From assembly GCF_038443385.1 (NCBI RefSeq), contig NZ_CP151726.1:2728001-2792000 (forward strand): a stretch of 64,000 bases of DNA, given 5' to 3'. This stretch comes from Stieleria varia. GTDB lineage: Bacteria > Planctomycetota > Planctomycetia > Pirellulales > Pirellulaceae. The notes below the pieces were generated by a model, which saw only the letters and a list, made by a program, of their open reading frames with translations, ran no database searches and had not been told where the DNA came from. The position numbers were made by a program, and so were the translations under genes. Of this stretch, positions 17,283 through 26,501 are shown in pieces; within the stretch, counting starts at the first letter, position 1; the number at the start of each line of letters is the position of its first letter.

Positions 17283-17825
17283 TCAGGTGGCGATGAGCGT
17301 CTGCATCGCTACCCAGCCGAGCCAGCCGACGAAAGTCAACCACAGCATGTTTCGCTGGATGGCTGGACCACTCAGCAGGGCAGCGCACTGGCGACGAAAC
17401 CAAAGATACCCGATGACCGTCATCATGACGGAGACCATCAGGACGTGCCAGTCTGGGGTTCCTGCACGTAGCAACTGCGTGCTGTCCAAGAAGGCGTCGC
17501 CGGAGAAGTACCCTAGCAGCAGATAGCTGCCGTTGGCCACAACACAGAACGCTGCGACCAGGGAAACCCAAGTGTGCCGAGCAATCGCGGCGACCAATAT
17601 TGGAACCAGACAGCCTATCAATGGCCCCGACCACAACGTGATGAGTTCATTGTGTTGGCCGTTGAATAGGCTGTTGGGCAACTGCCACGGGGCAAGTTGC
17701 AGGCTTGCGACCTGAGCACCTTGGGCCAATGCACCTGCAACGTGTCCCAACTCGTGAGTCACGGTCATCACCGACCAGCCCCAGGCCAGCAAGATCGCCA
17801 GCATCACGAGTTGAGATCGCAGCAT
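17283..17825 (-). CDS. Small M50-like membrane metalloprotease
   Basis: 180 residues from ATG 17825. A TTG start at 17867 would overlap the glgX-like gene and lacks a better ribosome site. The first membrane helix (LAILLAWGWSVMTVTHELGH) contains HELGH, an HExxH zinc-protease motif placed inside the membrane segment as in site-2-protease (M50) enzymes. Four or five further hydrophobic segments follow. The Asp of the third-ligand motif may be in GYFSGDAFLDS. It has no PDZ or CBS domain and is shorter than typical RseP/SpoIVFB proteins. It lies 16 bp behind the debranching-enzyme gene, so co-transcription is likely. The substrate is unknown. Confidence 0.7.
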   Translation of the reverse strand: MLRSQLVMLAILLAWGWSVMTVTHELGHVAGALAQGAQVASLQLAPWQLPNSLFNGQHNELITLWSGPLIGCLVPILVAAIARHTWVSLVAAFCVVANGSYLLLGYFSGDAFLDSTQLLRAGTPDWHVLMVSVMMTVIGYLWFRRQCAALLSGPAIQRNMLWLTFVGWLGWVAMQTLIAT

Positions 17826-17841
17826 GCGTGGATTCGCCGGA

Positions 17842-19932
17842 TCAGATGTTGACCAGATGGCTGACAAAGACCTTCAGCGAATGACAGGGCATGTCGACCA
17901 CTCGATTGCTCGGTGGCATCGGGCCATCCAGATCCGGATAGATGTCGTCGGGAGAATCGGCGGCTGTATCCAGGAACAAGTTCCACTTCATCCCACGCCC
18001 CACCTCCGGTAACACGTGTGTCCGATCGTCACCGGTGCTGTTGAACATCAGCACGAGGTCTCGTCCCAGGCCTTCCGGGTCATCCACTCGACCGGGAGAC
18101 GCGATGTAGGCGACCATCGCCAAATCGTTCTGTCCCCAGTTCAGCGGTGATCCGTCGGGCGCGAACCACGACACGTCAGGAATCTTTCGCCCATCGACGG
18201 GTTGTCCGGTAAGGAAAACGCGACGGCGAACACTCGGTTGATTGCGTCGAAATTGAATCAAGCTCTGCGTGAACCTGAGCATGTCTGAATTCTTTTCAAC
18301 CAACCGCCAATCGAACCAACTGATGTCATTGTCTTGGCAGTAGGCGTTGTTGTTACCTTTTTGTGTCCGGCGAATTTCGTCGCCGCTCACGATCATCGGT
18401 ACGCCTTGGCTGAGCAGCAGGGTGCTGAGCATGTTTTTGATCTGGCGAGTGCGGATTGTCGCGACACCTTTTTTCCGCGTCGGGCCTTCCACACCATAGT
18501 TGTCACTGATGTTGTGGTTGTCGCCGTCGCGGTTGTCTTCGCCATTGGCGATGTTGTGCTTTTCCTTGTACGACACCAAATCGTTCATCGTAAAGCCGTC
18601 GTGGCTGGTGATGAAATTGATGCTGCAGAACGGTGGTCGTCCGGCGTGTTCGTACAGGTCACTGCTGCCCGCCAATCGCGTGGCAAGTGAACCGAGCGTG
18701 CCGCCATCGCCACGCCAGAAACCACGCACATCATCGCGATATCGTCCGTTCCATTCGGCCCATCGGTGGTTGCCGAACGAGCCGACTTGGTAGGCCCCGG
18801 CGGCATCCCAGGCTTCCGCGATGATCTTGGTGTCGGCCAGCAACGGATCCTCCGCGATCAGTTCGACCATCGGCGGATTGGGAACCAGGTTTCCGGTCCT
18901 GTCGCGGCTCAGAATGCTGGCCAAATCAAAGCGGAATCCGTCGATGTGATAGTTGTGGACCCAGTGACGCAAGCAATGAAAGATCATTTCGCGAACCACG
19001 GGATGGTTTCCGTTGATCGTGTTGCCGCATCCGCTGTAGTTGGTGAAGTGTTGTCCTTCGCTCAAGATGTAGTAGACGCTGTTTTCGAGTCCTTTGAAGG
19101 ACAGCGTCGGTCCAAGCTCGTTGCCTTCACAGGTGTGGTTGAATACGACGTCCAAGATGACTTCGATGCCTGCGGAATGCAGGGCTTTGACCATCTGTTT
19201 GAACTCGTTGACTTGCGCGCCCGGTTTGGAGTCGTACGCATAGCCTCGGTGAGGCGAAAAGAAAGCCATCGGGTCGTAGCCCCAGTAGTTGGGGCGACTC
19301 ATTTTGTTTCCGTAGATGTCTCGGATCGGAAACTCATTGACCGGCATCAACTCAACCGCCGTGACTCCGAGCTCTTGCAGGTACGGAATTTTTTCGATCA
19401 CGCCCAAGTAGGTTCCGGGGCATTTGATCTTTGCGGTTCTGCTTTTTGTGAATCCACGAACGTGCATCTCGTAGATCACGGAGTCACTCAACTCATGACG
19501 GATGTGTCGATCACCGTCCCAGTCGAACGTGTCATCGATCACGACGCATTTGGGAGGTCGGACGACTCCGTCATCACTTTTCTGAAAGGTGCCGGCCAGA
19601 GCTTGGGCATAGGGGTCGATCAACCTGGCGGCTGAGTCGAACCGGTGTCCTTGCTCGGGTGCCCACGGCCCGCTGGCTTGGAAGTGATACAGTTGGCCCG
19701 CCTCAAGGCCTTGAACCGAGAGGCTCCATACATCGCCCCACCGGTCGGTCTCTCTGTCAAACTCGATCACATCGGCCGGCTCTCGATCGGTGACTTTGTT
19801 GTACAACAACAATCTCATTTCGGTCGCCGAACGGCTGAAGACCGAAAACTGAACACCTTTTTCCTGCAGCGTGGCCCCGAAGGGTGGCTGGTAGGTGAAT
19901 TGAAGATTCGCTGACGGCTGACGCATAAGCAT
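17842..19932 (-). CDS. glgX: Glycogen debranching enzyme (isoamylase-type GH13)
   Basis: 696 residues from ATG 19932, chosen because aggag lies 11 nt upstream; a longer start at 19992 is possible. The N-terminal CBM48-like beta domain (GATLQEKGVQFSVFSRSATE) precedes the GH13 barrel. Barrel motifs are VILDVVFNHTCEG, the nucleophile Asp in GFRFDLASIL, the acid/base Glu in IIAEAWDAAG, and the transition-state Asp in NFITSHDGFTMND. The insertion typical of isoamylase/GlgX is present (YKEKHNIANGEDNRDGDNHN). It hydrolyses alpha-1,6 branches of limit-dextrinised glycogen in the cytoplasm. It diverges from purM across ~690 bp. Confidence 0.95.
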   Translation of the reverse strand: MLMRQPSANLQFTYQPPFGATLQEKGVQFSVFSRSATEMRLLLYNKVTDREPADVIEFDRETDRWGDVWSLSVQGLEAGQLYHFQASGPWAPEQGHRFDSAARLIDPYAQALAGTFQKSDDGVVRPPKCVVIDDTFDWDGDRHIRHELSDSVIYEMHVRGFTKSRTAKIKCPGTYLGVIEKIPYLQELGVTAVELMPVNEFPIRDIYGNKMSRPNYWGYDPMAFFSPHRGYAYDSKPGAQVNEFKQMVKALHSAGIEVILDVVFNHTCEGNELGPTLSFKGLENSVYYILSEGQHFTNYSGCGNTINGNHPVVREMIFHCLRHWVHNYHIDGFRFDLASILSRDRTGNLVPNPPMVELIAEDPLLADTKIIAEAWDAAGAYQVGSFGNHRWAEWNGRYRDDVRGFWRGDGGTLGSLATRLAGSSDLYEHAGRPPFCSINFITSHDGFTMNDLVSYKEKHNIANGEDNRDGDNHNISDNYGVEGPTRKKGVATIRTRQIKNMLSTLLLSQGVPMIVSGDEIRRTQKGNNNAYCQDNDISWFDWRLVEKNSDMLRFTQSLIQFRRNQPSVRRRVFLTGQPVDGRKIPDVSWFAPDGSPLNWGQNDLAMVAYIASPGRVDDPEGLGRDLVLMFNSTGDDRTHVLPEVGRGMKWNLFLDTAADSPDDIYPDLDGPMPPSNRVVDMPCHSLKVFVSHLVNI

Positions 19933-20624
19933 ATTTAGGGTTTCTCCTGCAGTCCCTGGCGGTAAGTTCCCAGTTGTTCCGGTCGTCATCAAAAGATGAA
20001 TTGCCGGGTTCGCTTTGGAACACTACCACTCTGGGATAAGTCGTCCTGTCGAACCTCGTCGCTCCGTGCAAAATCTGCCCAGATGACGGAACGGCGTAAC
20101 GCTTGGCGACTCGGTAGCGGAGAAACCTCCCAGTGGGATGGCGGAAACATTACGGGTTAAATAGACACGCCGGTTTGGGGCTCGGCCGTAGCCGACTGCC
20201 GATGGATTGCTGGAATAGGCCCCAAGTCAATCAACAGTGTCAGACGACATGGTTGCCAACATTGTAGGCCAATCCCAAGCCAACCCATCGGGACGGGTCT
20301 ACCCGAACTCCCAGGATGCGGTCAAACTGGTGTTTCGTCCAAACCAGGTCGCTGCAGAAATCGATGAACCCATGCCGGGGGGAACTACCCTCCTGGTCCA
20401 TCCATCGGCGTCAGCCATGCTTGGACGGCCCACTAGAACGGCATCCCAGTCGTCTGTTAACGGCCATTTTCGATTCAACGATCTGGACTTCCGTTAAGCC
20501 GGATCAATGGCGTGCAACGCACCATCACGTCGAAGGTTTTCGAGAATTACCGTACGATTTGGACCGTCTGACCGATTCCGCATCCGATTCGCTGCTCCCT
20601 CCCCGCTGCTGAAGTAACCCCGAT
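19933..20624. other. Divergent intergenic region between glgX and purM
   Basis: About 690 bp between divergent genes. It should hold both promoters, but I cannot place them with confidence. I see no known riboswitch, tRNA or repeat. An 86-codon frame (20237-20497) starts with GTG, has no ribosome site and its product resembles nothing. Confidence 0.5.
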
Positions 20625-21683
20625 ATGCCCGCCACGTACAAAGATGCCGGCGTCGATTTGGACGTCTACGCCGAATCGATGAGCCGGTTGCCCAAGCTGA
20701 TGCACCGGACGTTCAGTCCCCGGGTGATCCCCAGCGACGGTGGTTTCGCCGGCCTGTTCCGACTGGATTTTGCTGGAAAGCTGTTCGCGCGGAATTACCA
20801 GGAACCGATCCTCGTCAGCGGCACCGACGGCGTCGGTACGAAACTCAAGATCGCGCAGGTCACCGGACGCCACAGTACCGTCGGCATCGACTTGGTCGCT
20901 ATGTGCGTCAACGACCTGCTGTGCACCGGCGGCGAACCGCTTTTCTTTCTGGACTATGTGGCGATGGGCAAAGACGATCCGGCTCGACTGGAGCAGATCG
21001 TTCAAGGCATCAGTGACGGTTGCATCGCCGGCGACCTGGCCTTGCTGGGCGGCGAGACTGCGATCATGCCTGATCTGTACGGCGACGAAGACTATGACTT
21101 GGCCGGTTTTGCCGTCGGCGTGGTGGAACGAAAACGGTTGATCGACGGCAAGATGATCAGCGAGGGCGACGTGGTGCTCGGTTTGCAGTCCACCGGACTG
21201 CACAGCAACGGCTACAGTCTTGTCCGCAAAATCATTGCCGATGCCGGACTGACCTGGGAGGACACTCCCGAGGGCCTGGATGGAAAAACGCTGGCAGACG
21301 TCTGTTTGCAGCCCACGCAGATCTACAGCGATGTCATCCGCTCAGTCCAAGGACACTATCGGATCAAACAAGTGATCCACGGTTTGGCACACATCACCGG
21401 AGGCGGCATCGAAGAAAACTTGGATCGGATTTTGCCTGCCAACGTCGATGCGGCGATCGATGGACAGAGTTGGGACGTTCCGCCGGTGTTTCAGTTCTTG
21501 CAAACGACCGGCAGTGTCGAAACGTCAGAGATGCGACGCGTTTTCAACATGGGCATCGGCATGGCAATGGTGGTCAGCGACTTCTATGCCGCCAGCATCC
21601 AAGCACAGATCAACGAAATGGGCATCCAGTGCGTCCCGATCGGCAAGATCGTCCAAGGCACAGGCAGCGTGCGATACACGTAG
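20625..21683 (+). CDS. purM: Phosphoribosylformylglycinamidine cyclo-ligase (AIR synthetase)
   Basis: 352 residues, normal PurM length. It converts FGAM to AIR with ATP, the fifth step of purine synthesis. Signatures are [16 protein letters not shown] (ATP/substrate loop), [33 protein letters not shown] and [20 protein letters not shown]. It is flanked by non-coding repeats and is transcribed alone; no other pur gene is in the window. Confidence 0.97.
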   Translation: MPATYKDAGVDLDVYAESMSRLPKLMHRTFSPRVIPSDGGFAGLFRLDFAGKLFARNYQEPILVSGTDGVGTKLKIAQVTGRHSTVGIDLVAMCVNDLLCTGGEPLFFLDYVAMGKDDPARLEQIVQGISDGCIAGDLALLGGETAIMPDLYGDEDYDLAGFAVGVVERKRLIDGKMISEGDVVLGLQSTGLHSNGYSLVRKIIADAGLTWEDTPEGLDGKTLADVCLQPTQIYSDVIRSVQGHYRIKQVIHGLAHITGGGIEENLDRILPANVDAAIDGQSWDVPPVFQFLQTTGSVETSEMRRVFNMGIGMAMVVSDFYAASIQAQINEMGIQCVPIGKIVQGTGSVRYT

Positions 21684-21767
21684 TCAAGACTTCCCGAGAC
21701 GCGAAGAGCATCGCCAACGGTTTCGCTAAGAGTACGGATAGCGGGTAGGCGGGCGAATGGTGGTGTT

Positions 21768-21836
21768 CGTTTTCGACTTGGAAAGTCGCACGAGAATTGT
21801 CGCTCGACTTTCCAGGTCGATAGCGTGCCCTGAAGA
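21768..21836 (-). repeat. Single copy of the CGACTTGGAAAGTCG hairpin repeat
   Basis: The segment ttcgttttcgacttggaaag to gatagcgtgccc contains paired arms (cgacttggaaagtcg / cgactttccaggtcg). It is the inverse-orientation relative of the 228-bp repeats at 43024-43611, and shares the flanking words gttcgttttcg and agcgtgcc. Confidence 0.7.
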
Positions 21837-21853
21837 CTGCTGGATTAGGCTGG

Positions 21854-22692
21854 GCTGTTCAACATTTGGGGTTGTGGCATTTTGGGTTTGCGCAAGTTCA
21901 TGTCCCTACTGCCGGCGAAGCTGGTGGACTCTAGTGAGCCTCAGGCGCTAGCCGTGGGCCTGAGGCGGATTGTGGTGCCGGCCCACGGCTAGCGCCTGAG
22001 GCTCACATCGATTGCGATGCATGGAAAAAAACGTGGACTGAAAAAACAATGTCTACGCCGAGTTTTGAACAGCACAGTTTGTGTCCCAACTGCCGTCCCC
22101 AGTGAGCCTCAGGCGCTAGCCGTGGGCCTGAGGCGGATTGTGGTGCCGGCCCACGGCTAGCGCCTGAGGCTCACATCGATTGCGATGCATGGAAAAAAAC
22201 GTGGACTGAAAAAACAATGTCTACGCCGAGTTTTGAACAGCACAGTTTGTGTCCCAACTGCCGTCCCCAGTGAGCCTCAGACGCTAGCCGTGGGCCTGAG
22301 GCGGATTGTGGTGCCGGCCCACGGCTAGCGCCTGAGGCTCACATCGATTGCGATGCATGGAAAAAAACGTGGACTGAAAAAACAATGTCAACGCCGAGTT
22401 TTGAACAGCACAGTTTGTGTCCCAACTGCCGTCCCCAGTGAGCCTCAGACGCTAGCCGTGGGCCTGAGGCGGATTGTGGTGCCGGCCCAAGGCTAGCGCC
22501 TGAGGCTCACATCGATTGCGATGCATGGAAAAAAACGTGGACTGAAAAAACAATGTCTACGCCGAGTTTTGAACAGCACAGTTTGTGTCCCAACTGCCGT
22601 CCCCAGTGAGCCTCAGACGCTAGCCGTGGGCCTGAGGCGGATTGTGGTGCCGGCCCACGGCTAGCGCCTGAGGCTCACATCGATTGCGACAG
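21854..22692. repeat. 168-bp-period array of long palindromes
   Basis: The array opens with a complete 220-bp MITE-like element (gctgttcaacattt at 21854 to ttttgaacagc at 22073). Its palindrome-containing part then repeats with an exact 168-bp period: palindrome starts are at 21933, 22101, 22269, 22437 and 22605. Each palindrome has 27-bp arms (gtgagcctcaggcgctagcc... and complement) around a ~19-bp centre tgaggcggattgtggtgcc. Units differ by single bases (ggcgc to gacgc from copy 3 on; cacgg to caagg in copy 4). The last unit ends after its palindrome. Confidence 0.92.
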
Positions 22693-22782
22693 GTGGAACA
22701 AAAACATAAAACGCCGCCTTCGCCTTCGGTTACGGGTCAAACGCAACTGATTGAATGTCGGCCAAGAGTGGCCAAGCTACGA

Positions 22783-23637
22783 CTAAATCGCCATGCCTTT
22801 GAGCCCGCCAGCGGCTTCAAACAGCATCAGGGCATCGACGGTTTCTCGAACGTCGTGGACGCGGATGATGTCGGCTCCGGCGGCGGCAACGGCGAGTGAA
22901 ACGCCTAGCGTCCCCGCCTTGCGATCGGCTTCTTTGTCTCCCAGCACCTTGCCGATGAATCCCTTGCGTGAATGACCGATCAGAATCGGCGACGAAAGCT
23001 CACAAAACCGGTTGGTTGATCGCAACAGTTCCAGGTTATGCTCGTGGGTCTTGCCGAATCCGATTCCTGGATCCAGGCAGATTCGCTGTGGCTCGATTCC
23101 CGCGTCCAAGCAGTACTGGTATCGCTGTCGCAGGTAATGCAGGATCTCATCGACGACGTTCTCGTAGCGGGGATCGTCCTGCATGGTTTGCGGTGTGCCT
23201 CGCATATGCATCACGCACACGCCGACTTCGCGTTGTCGGGCGACATCCGGCATCTTTGGGTCGCCTTCCAGGCCCGTGACGTCGTTGATGATCTCTGCCC
23301 CGGCATCAATCGCCGCGTCAGCCACGCTCGCCTTGCTCGTGTCGATACTGATTGGGATCGCGAGTTTACCAGCCAGCCGTTTGATCACGGGAACGACACG
23401 CTGCATTTCGTCTTCGGCGGCCACCGGTTCGCTGTAGGGTCGAGTGCTTTCGCCGCCGATATCGATGATGCCCGCACCATCGGACTGCATCTGCAGTGCA
23501 GCCGACACGGCGTCATCGATGGAAAAATGTTTCCCACCATCAGAAAAGCTGTCCGGGGTGACGTTCAGGATTCCCATCACCACGGGTCGTCCAGCCAAAG
23601 TCAACTGGCGTCGTCCCAGATCCCAGACCTTGCTCAC
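22783..23637 (-). CDS. folP: Dihydropteroate synthase
   Basis: 284 residues starting at GTG 23637, which overlaps the LptE-like stop (GTGA). The frame is open far upstream, but that part lies inside the lptE-like gene. Signatures are MGILNVTPDSFSDGGKHF (pterin/pyrophosphate loop), GIIDIGGESTRP, PISIDTSKASVADAAIDAGA, VCVMHMRGTPQTMQ, RICLDPGIGFGKTHEHN and the C-terminal IRVHDVRETVDALMLF. It condenses 6-hydroxymethyl-dihydropterin pyrophosphate with p-aminobenzoate and is the sulfonamide target. It is the last gene of the minus-strand cluster. Confidence 0.96.
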   Translation of the reverse strand: MSKVWDLGRRQLTLAGRPVVMGILNVTPDSFSDGGKHFSIDDAVSAALQMQSDGAGIIDIGGESTRPYSEPVAAEDEMQRVVPVIKRLAGKLAIPISIDTSKASVADAAIDAGAEIINDVTGLEGDPKMPDVARQREVGVCVMHMRGTPQTMQDDPRYENVVDEILHYLRQRYQYCLDAGIEPQRICLDPGIGFGKTHEHNLELLRSTNRFCELSSPILIGHSRKGFIGKVLGDKEADRKAGTLGVSLAVAAAGADIIRVHDVRETVDALMLFEAAGGLKGMAI

Positions 23638-24185
23638 CAGCGTGCTTCCATTTGCGAAACGATGCGACCGGCCAGTTCTTCGATGGCGGCTTGCGATGCC
23701 GTCGCGTAAGACTGACCGGCCTCTGGGACCATTCGGATGCTTTGACTGAACCCGATCGTGGGTGAGTCGCCGGTCGTGCCGGCGTTGGCCATCAACGGTT
23801 GACCGTTTCGTGAAATCCAATCGGCACGCACAGAAATCGACACGTCCAATGCGCGTGGATCGTCGCTGCGGGTTTCCGTCAGCACACTCTTGGTTTCACC
23901 GACGACGGTGCATCGCAGCACACTGTCTGCATTGGGATCGCTGGTCACGACGTACGGTGTTCGGCGAGTGATCTCGTCGACGATTGCGTCGGTCAGTCGT
24001 ACACCCAGGTCATGACGAAAGGTTTCGTTGCGTACGACAGGAACGTGCACCGTCCGGATGCCGACAGGAAACATCGCATCACTGCCGAACTGGTACGCTG
24101 CGCATCCACCGACACACGTGATCGCCACTAGGACCAGTGGCAACCAAGCCAGTTGAATCAACGGAGCGTGCCTCAAAGCTTTCAT
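23634..24185 (-). CDS. LptE-like LPS-assembly lipoprotein
   Basis: 183 residues from ATG 24185, which overlaps the upstream bamD-like stop as ATGA. The signal peptide ends in lipobox VGGC (residues AAYQFG follow). The opening AAYQFGSDAMFPVGIRTVHVP and the conserved RHDLGVRLTDAIVDEITRRTPY are typical of the LptE family; in Gram-negatives LptE plugs LptD at the outer membrane. The ending TASQAAIEELAGRIVSQMEARW also fits. Position between a BamD-like gene and folP supports an envelope role. The exact partner is inferred, as no lptD is in the window. Confidence 0.85.
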   Translation of the reverse strand: MKALRHAPLIQLAWLPLVLVAITCVGGCAAYQFGSDAMFPVGIRTVHVPVVRNETFRHDLGVRLTDAIVDEITRRTPYVVTSDPNADSVLRCTVVGETKSVLTETRSDDPRALDVSISVRADWISRNGQPLMANAGTTGDSPTIGFSQSIRMVPEAGQSYATASQAAIEELAGRIVSQMEARW

Positions 24186-25549
24186 CGGAAAAAGGATCCG
24201 CCTGAGGGTTCCTCGGGTTGCGGCTGAGTGGCTTTCGCGCGCTCGGTCTCTACCGTTTCCAGGGGAATGGTTTGTTTGGCGTCTGGAAAGATCTTGGTCA
24301 ACCAAGCCAGACGCTGAGCCGGTTTGGCAGGCAGACCAGAAATTTCCTTCAAACGTTTCTCTGCGATCGTGGCCTGTGGTGTCGTCGAGTGCTTGCTGAT
24401 GATCTCGCGATAAAACTGACTGGCGGCTTGGTACTCACCTCTCTTTTCACGAAACTGGGCTCGTGTCTCCAACTTTGCTGCTTGATGAAAGGAAACCTCC
24501 GCTGCGGCTCGGGCGAGCATGTCGGCGTATTTCTTTTCGTTGGACTGCTTGGGAAACCGGCTTCGCGTTTGACGAATCAGCGCTTCGGCTTCTTCCAACG
24601 CGATACCGCTGTAGTCCGGACCGCCGTAGATCTGGAGTTTGCATTGCACACCCAGCAAATGGGCGAGGAAGAGGTGATCGGAGTCTGGGAATGTTTCTCG
24701 CAAGTCGGTCAAGAACTCGTCGGCCTCATCGAACTTGCCTTGGCGGATGTTTTCTGCTGCGGCAGCCATCGTCGCATCATCGGCTAAGCGGCCCGTCGGG
24801 TTGTCGTATCGAATCTGGTCGAGCACCTTGATCGCGTGTCCGGTTGTGTCAAACCAGGGCACTGTTTTGTCCAGCGGGTTGAGTGCGTCTGCCCAGCTCT
24901 GGCCACCAGCTTTTTCGACATCGATCCAGTACTGGCTGATCGTAAACAGCCGCGCGGCAATTTTGTCGCTGTGACGGTTGTTGGGAAATTCCTTTTGCAA
25001 TTTTTCGAACACATCACGCGCGGAAGTCAACTGATTGGAAAGGAACAGACTTTCCGCTTCCATGAACATGGCATCTTGTTGCAATGCGGGGATCGGAGAC
25101 TCATCGGCTGACTTGCGGAAAAGCTTGGCGGCGCTTCGATAGATATCGGCCCGTTCCTCTTTGGATGCAGCCTCGGCTTTGCGGAACGTCGCATCACCGC
25201 TCTGATACAACTTGCGTGCTTCGGCCAAGTCGCCCGATTTTCCCGTTACGTAGCTGACCATTCGGGTCGCACCCGATGGCATCAGATCGGACACGCCTCC
25301 GGCCGTGGCGACGGTGGGGCTGACCTCCGAAGGATCGACGGGTGCTTTCGCGGAACTCGCCAGCGTCGGAACCGGGAGTCCACCGGCCAGCCTGGAGCGT
25401 TTCCAAGTGCAACCGGAGGCGAGCAGGCTGCCGACCAAAACGGCAAGCGTCGCGCGACGCAGAAACGCCAGACGCGATAGTCGCGTCAAGCTCGCTGGAG
25501 CAGCGCACGATTGTTGCTGCGGTGATCTGGTTGATCCCAAGGATTCCAT
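24182..25549 (-). CDS. BamD-like outer-membrane assembly TPR lipoprotein
   Basis: 455 residues from ATG 25549, with gggag 9 nt upstream; a GTG at 25582 gives 11 more residues. The signal ends in LLASGC. After a ~90-residue spacer come TPR units (RKLYQSGDATFRKAEAASKE, NQLTSARDVFEKLQKEFPNN, QGKFDEADEFLTDLRETFPD). The last of them, YQAASQFYREIISKHSTTPQ, shows the YfiO/BamD pattern. It is longer than enterobacterial BamD (about 245 residues), so BamD function is a family-level inference. The 4-bp overlap with the LptE-like gene links two outer-membrane biogenesis lipoproteins. Confidence 0.8.
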   Translation of the reverse strand: MESLGSTRSPQQQSCAAPASLTRLSRLAFLRRATLAVLVGSLLASGCTWKRSRLAGGLPVPTLASSAKAPVDPSEVSPTVATAGGVSDLMPSGATRMVSYVTGKSGDLAEARKLYQSGDATFRKAEAASKEERADIYRSAAKLFRKSADESPIPALQQDAMFMEAESLFLSNQLTSARDVFEKLQKEFPNNRHSDKIAARLFTISQYWIDVEKAGGQSWADALNPLDKTVPWFDTTGHAIKVLDQIRYDNPTGRLADDATMAAAAENIRQGKFDEADEFLTDLRETFPDSDHLFLAHLLGVQCKLQIYGGPDYSGIALEEAEALIRQTRSRFPKQSNEKKYADMLARAAAEVSFHQAAKLETRAQFREKRGEYQAASQFYREIISKHSTTPQATIAEKRLKEISGLPAKPAQRLAWLTKIFPDAKQTIPLETVETERAKATQPQPEEPSGGSFFR

Positions 25550-25649
25550 TCCTTCTTTCTCCCGATTTGACAACTTGCTCACCGGCGGCGAGCTTCCGTT
25601 GCTTTTTTATCACACGGCGGCGACGTTGCGATTGCGTCCTCGTTGGGGA

Positions 25650-26411
25650 TCAATCGCCAGTGGTCAGTCGTGTGGGCAAAAAGCGTTGCATGCGCGGCAT
25701 CGTTCCGACAATCGTTTGGATGTAGCGGCTGATCACTGCGCGTAGTTCACCGTAAACTTGCGGCTTCACTTCGATCGGCAGGGAGACGTTGGCGGATTGC
25801 AAACGCTCCAAATGGTCGATCGACTCAAGTCGCATGGATACGGTTTGGTTCTGTTTGGCACGGCACCGATGACAGACGACTCCGCCTCCCAAAAGTGCGA
25901 AAACCATTCGCGACTCCCGGGCGACCACGTCACCACAGTCAGTACAACGTCTCAATTCTGGCGAATGACCGAGCAGCCGCAACGCTTGGATGTCAAATCC
26001 CAGCATCGCGAGTGCTACGTTCCCGTCACCGTCGATCTGCGCCAGGGCGTTGATGGCCAAGTCGTATAAATCGGGATGGGGATCGTGATCGTCGGTCAAC
26101 AAACGCAGCATTTCGGCGATGTAGTACCCTGCATAAACCCGATCGAGCGAACGTTCGGCGGCCCGAAACCGGCGGTGAAGCTTGGCTTCGGTGAGCAAAT
26201 CGAGCGCATCGGTGGATTTACGAATCAGGACTACACGACAAACCGCCAGCAGGTCAAGCGAACCTTCGAAAGTCGACTTGGGCCTGCGGGCCCCTTTGGC
26301 GATCGCCGAGACGCGTCCGAAGTCCCGCGTCAGCAGGGTGACGATCAAACTTGTTTCGCTGAATTCGATCGTCCGCAACACGATGGCGGTCGTTTGCTCC
26401 GCTGCCACGGC
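25650..26411 (-). CDS. recO: DNA repair protein RecO
   Basis: 253 residues if started at GTG 26411 (AAEQTTAIVLRTIEFSETS). The frame extends to a GTG at 26444, but that codon lies in the base of a 26-bp hairpin, so the shorter start is preferred. The N-terminal OB fold is visible (TTAIVLRTIEFSETSLIVTL, DFGRVSAIAKGARR). The central zinc-type motif is CTDCG with CHRC about 24 residues on. RecO loads RecA onto SSB-coated DNA with RecR. Its place in a cluster with envelope lipoproteins has no obvious functional reason. Confidence 0.92.
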   Translation of the reverse strand, partial: AVAAEQTTAIVLRTIEFSETSLIVTLLTRDFGRVSAIAKGARRPKSTFEGSLDLLAVCRVVLIRKSTDALDLLTEAKLHRRFRAAERSLDRVYAGYYIAEMLRLLTDDHDPHPDLYDLAINALAQIDGDGNVALAMLGFDIQALRLLGHSPELRRCTDCGDVVARESRMVFALLGGGVVCHRCRAKQNQTVSMRLESIDHLERLQSANVSLPIEVKPQVYGELRAVISRYIQTIVGTMPRMQRFLPTRLTTGD

Positions 26412-26442
26412 TTTGCTTTCATTGTACGAAGGGTTTGAAACC

Positions 26443-26499
26443 ACGTAGTCGCGTCTCTCCGAGACGCGGGATTTCGCGTCTCGGAGAGACGCGGCTACG
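26443..26499. terminator. Long perfect-type hairpin between TPR gene and recO
   Basis: The arms are 26 bp (acgtagtcgcgtctctccga... and complement) with one mismatch and a loop of about 5 nt. It begins only 2 bp after the upstream TPR-gene stop. No T-tract is present, so it may be a dispersed palindrome rather than a classical terminator. It probably reduces read-through into recO. Confidence 0.6.
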
Positions 26500-26501
26500 T
26501 G

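Noticed and set aside
20090..20210. Riboswitch before purM
   Set aside because: No match by eye to purine, PRPP, ZTP or THF riboswitch cores; position alone is not evidence.
20237..20497. 86-codon plus-strand frame between glgX and purM
   Set aside because: Starts with GTG, no Shine-Dalgarno, product without recognisable pattern.
21854..22692. CRISPR array
   Set aside because: The repeats are large palindromes with near-identical intervening DNA rather than unique spacers, and there are no cas genes.
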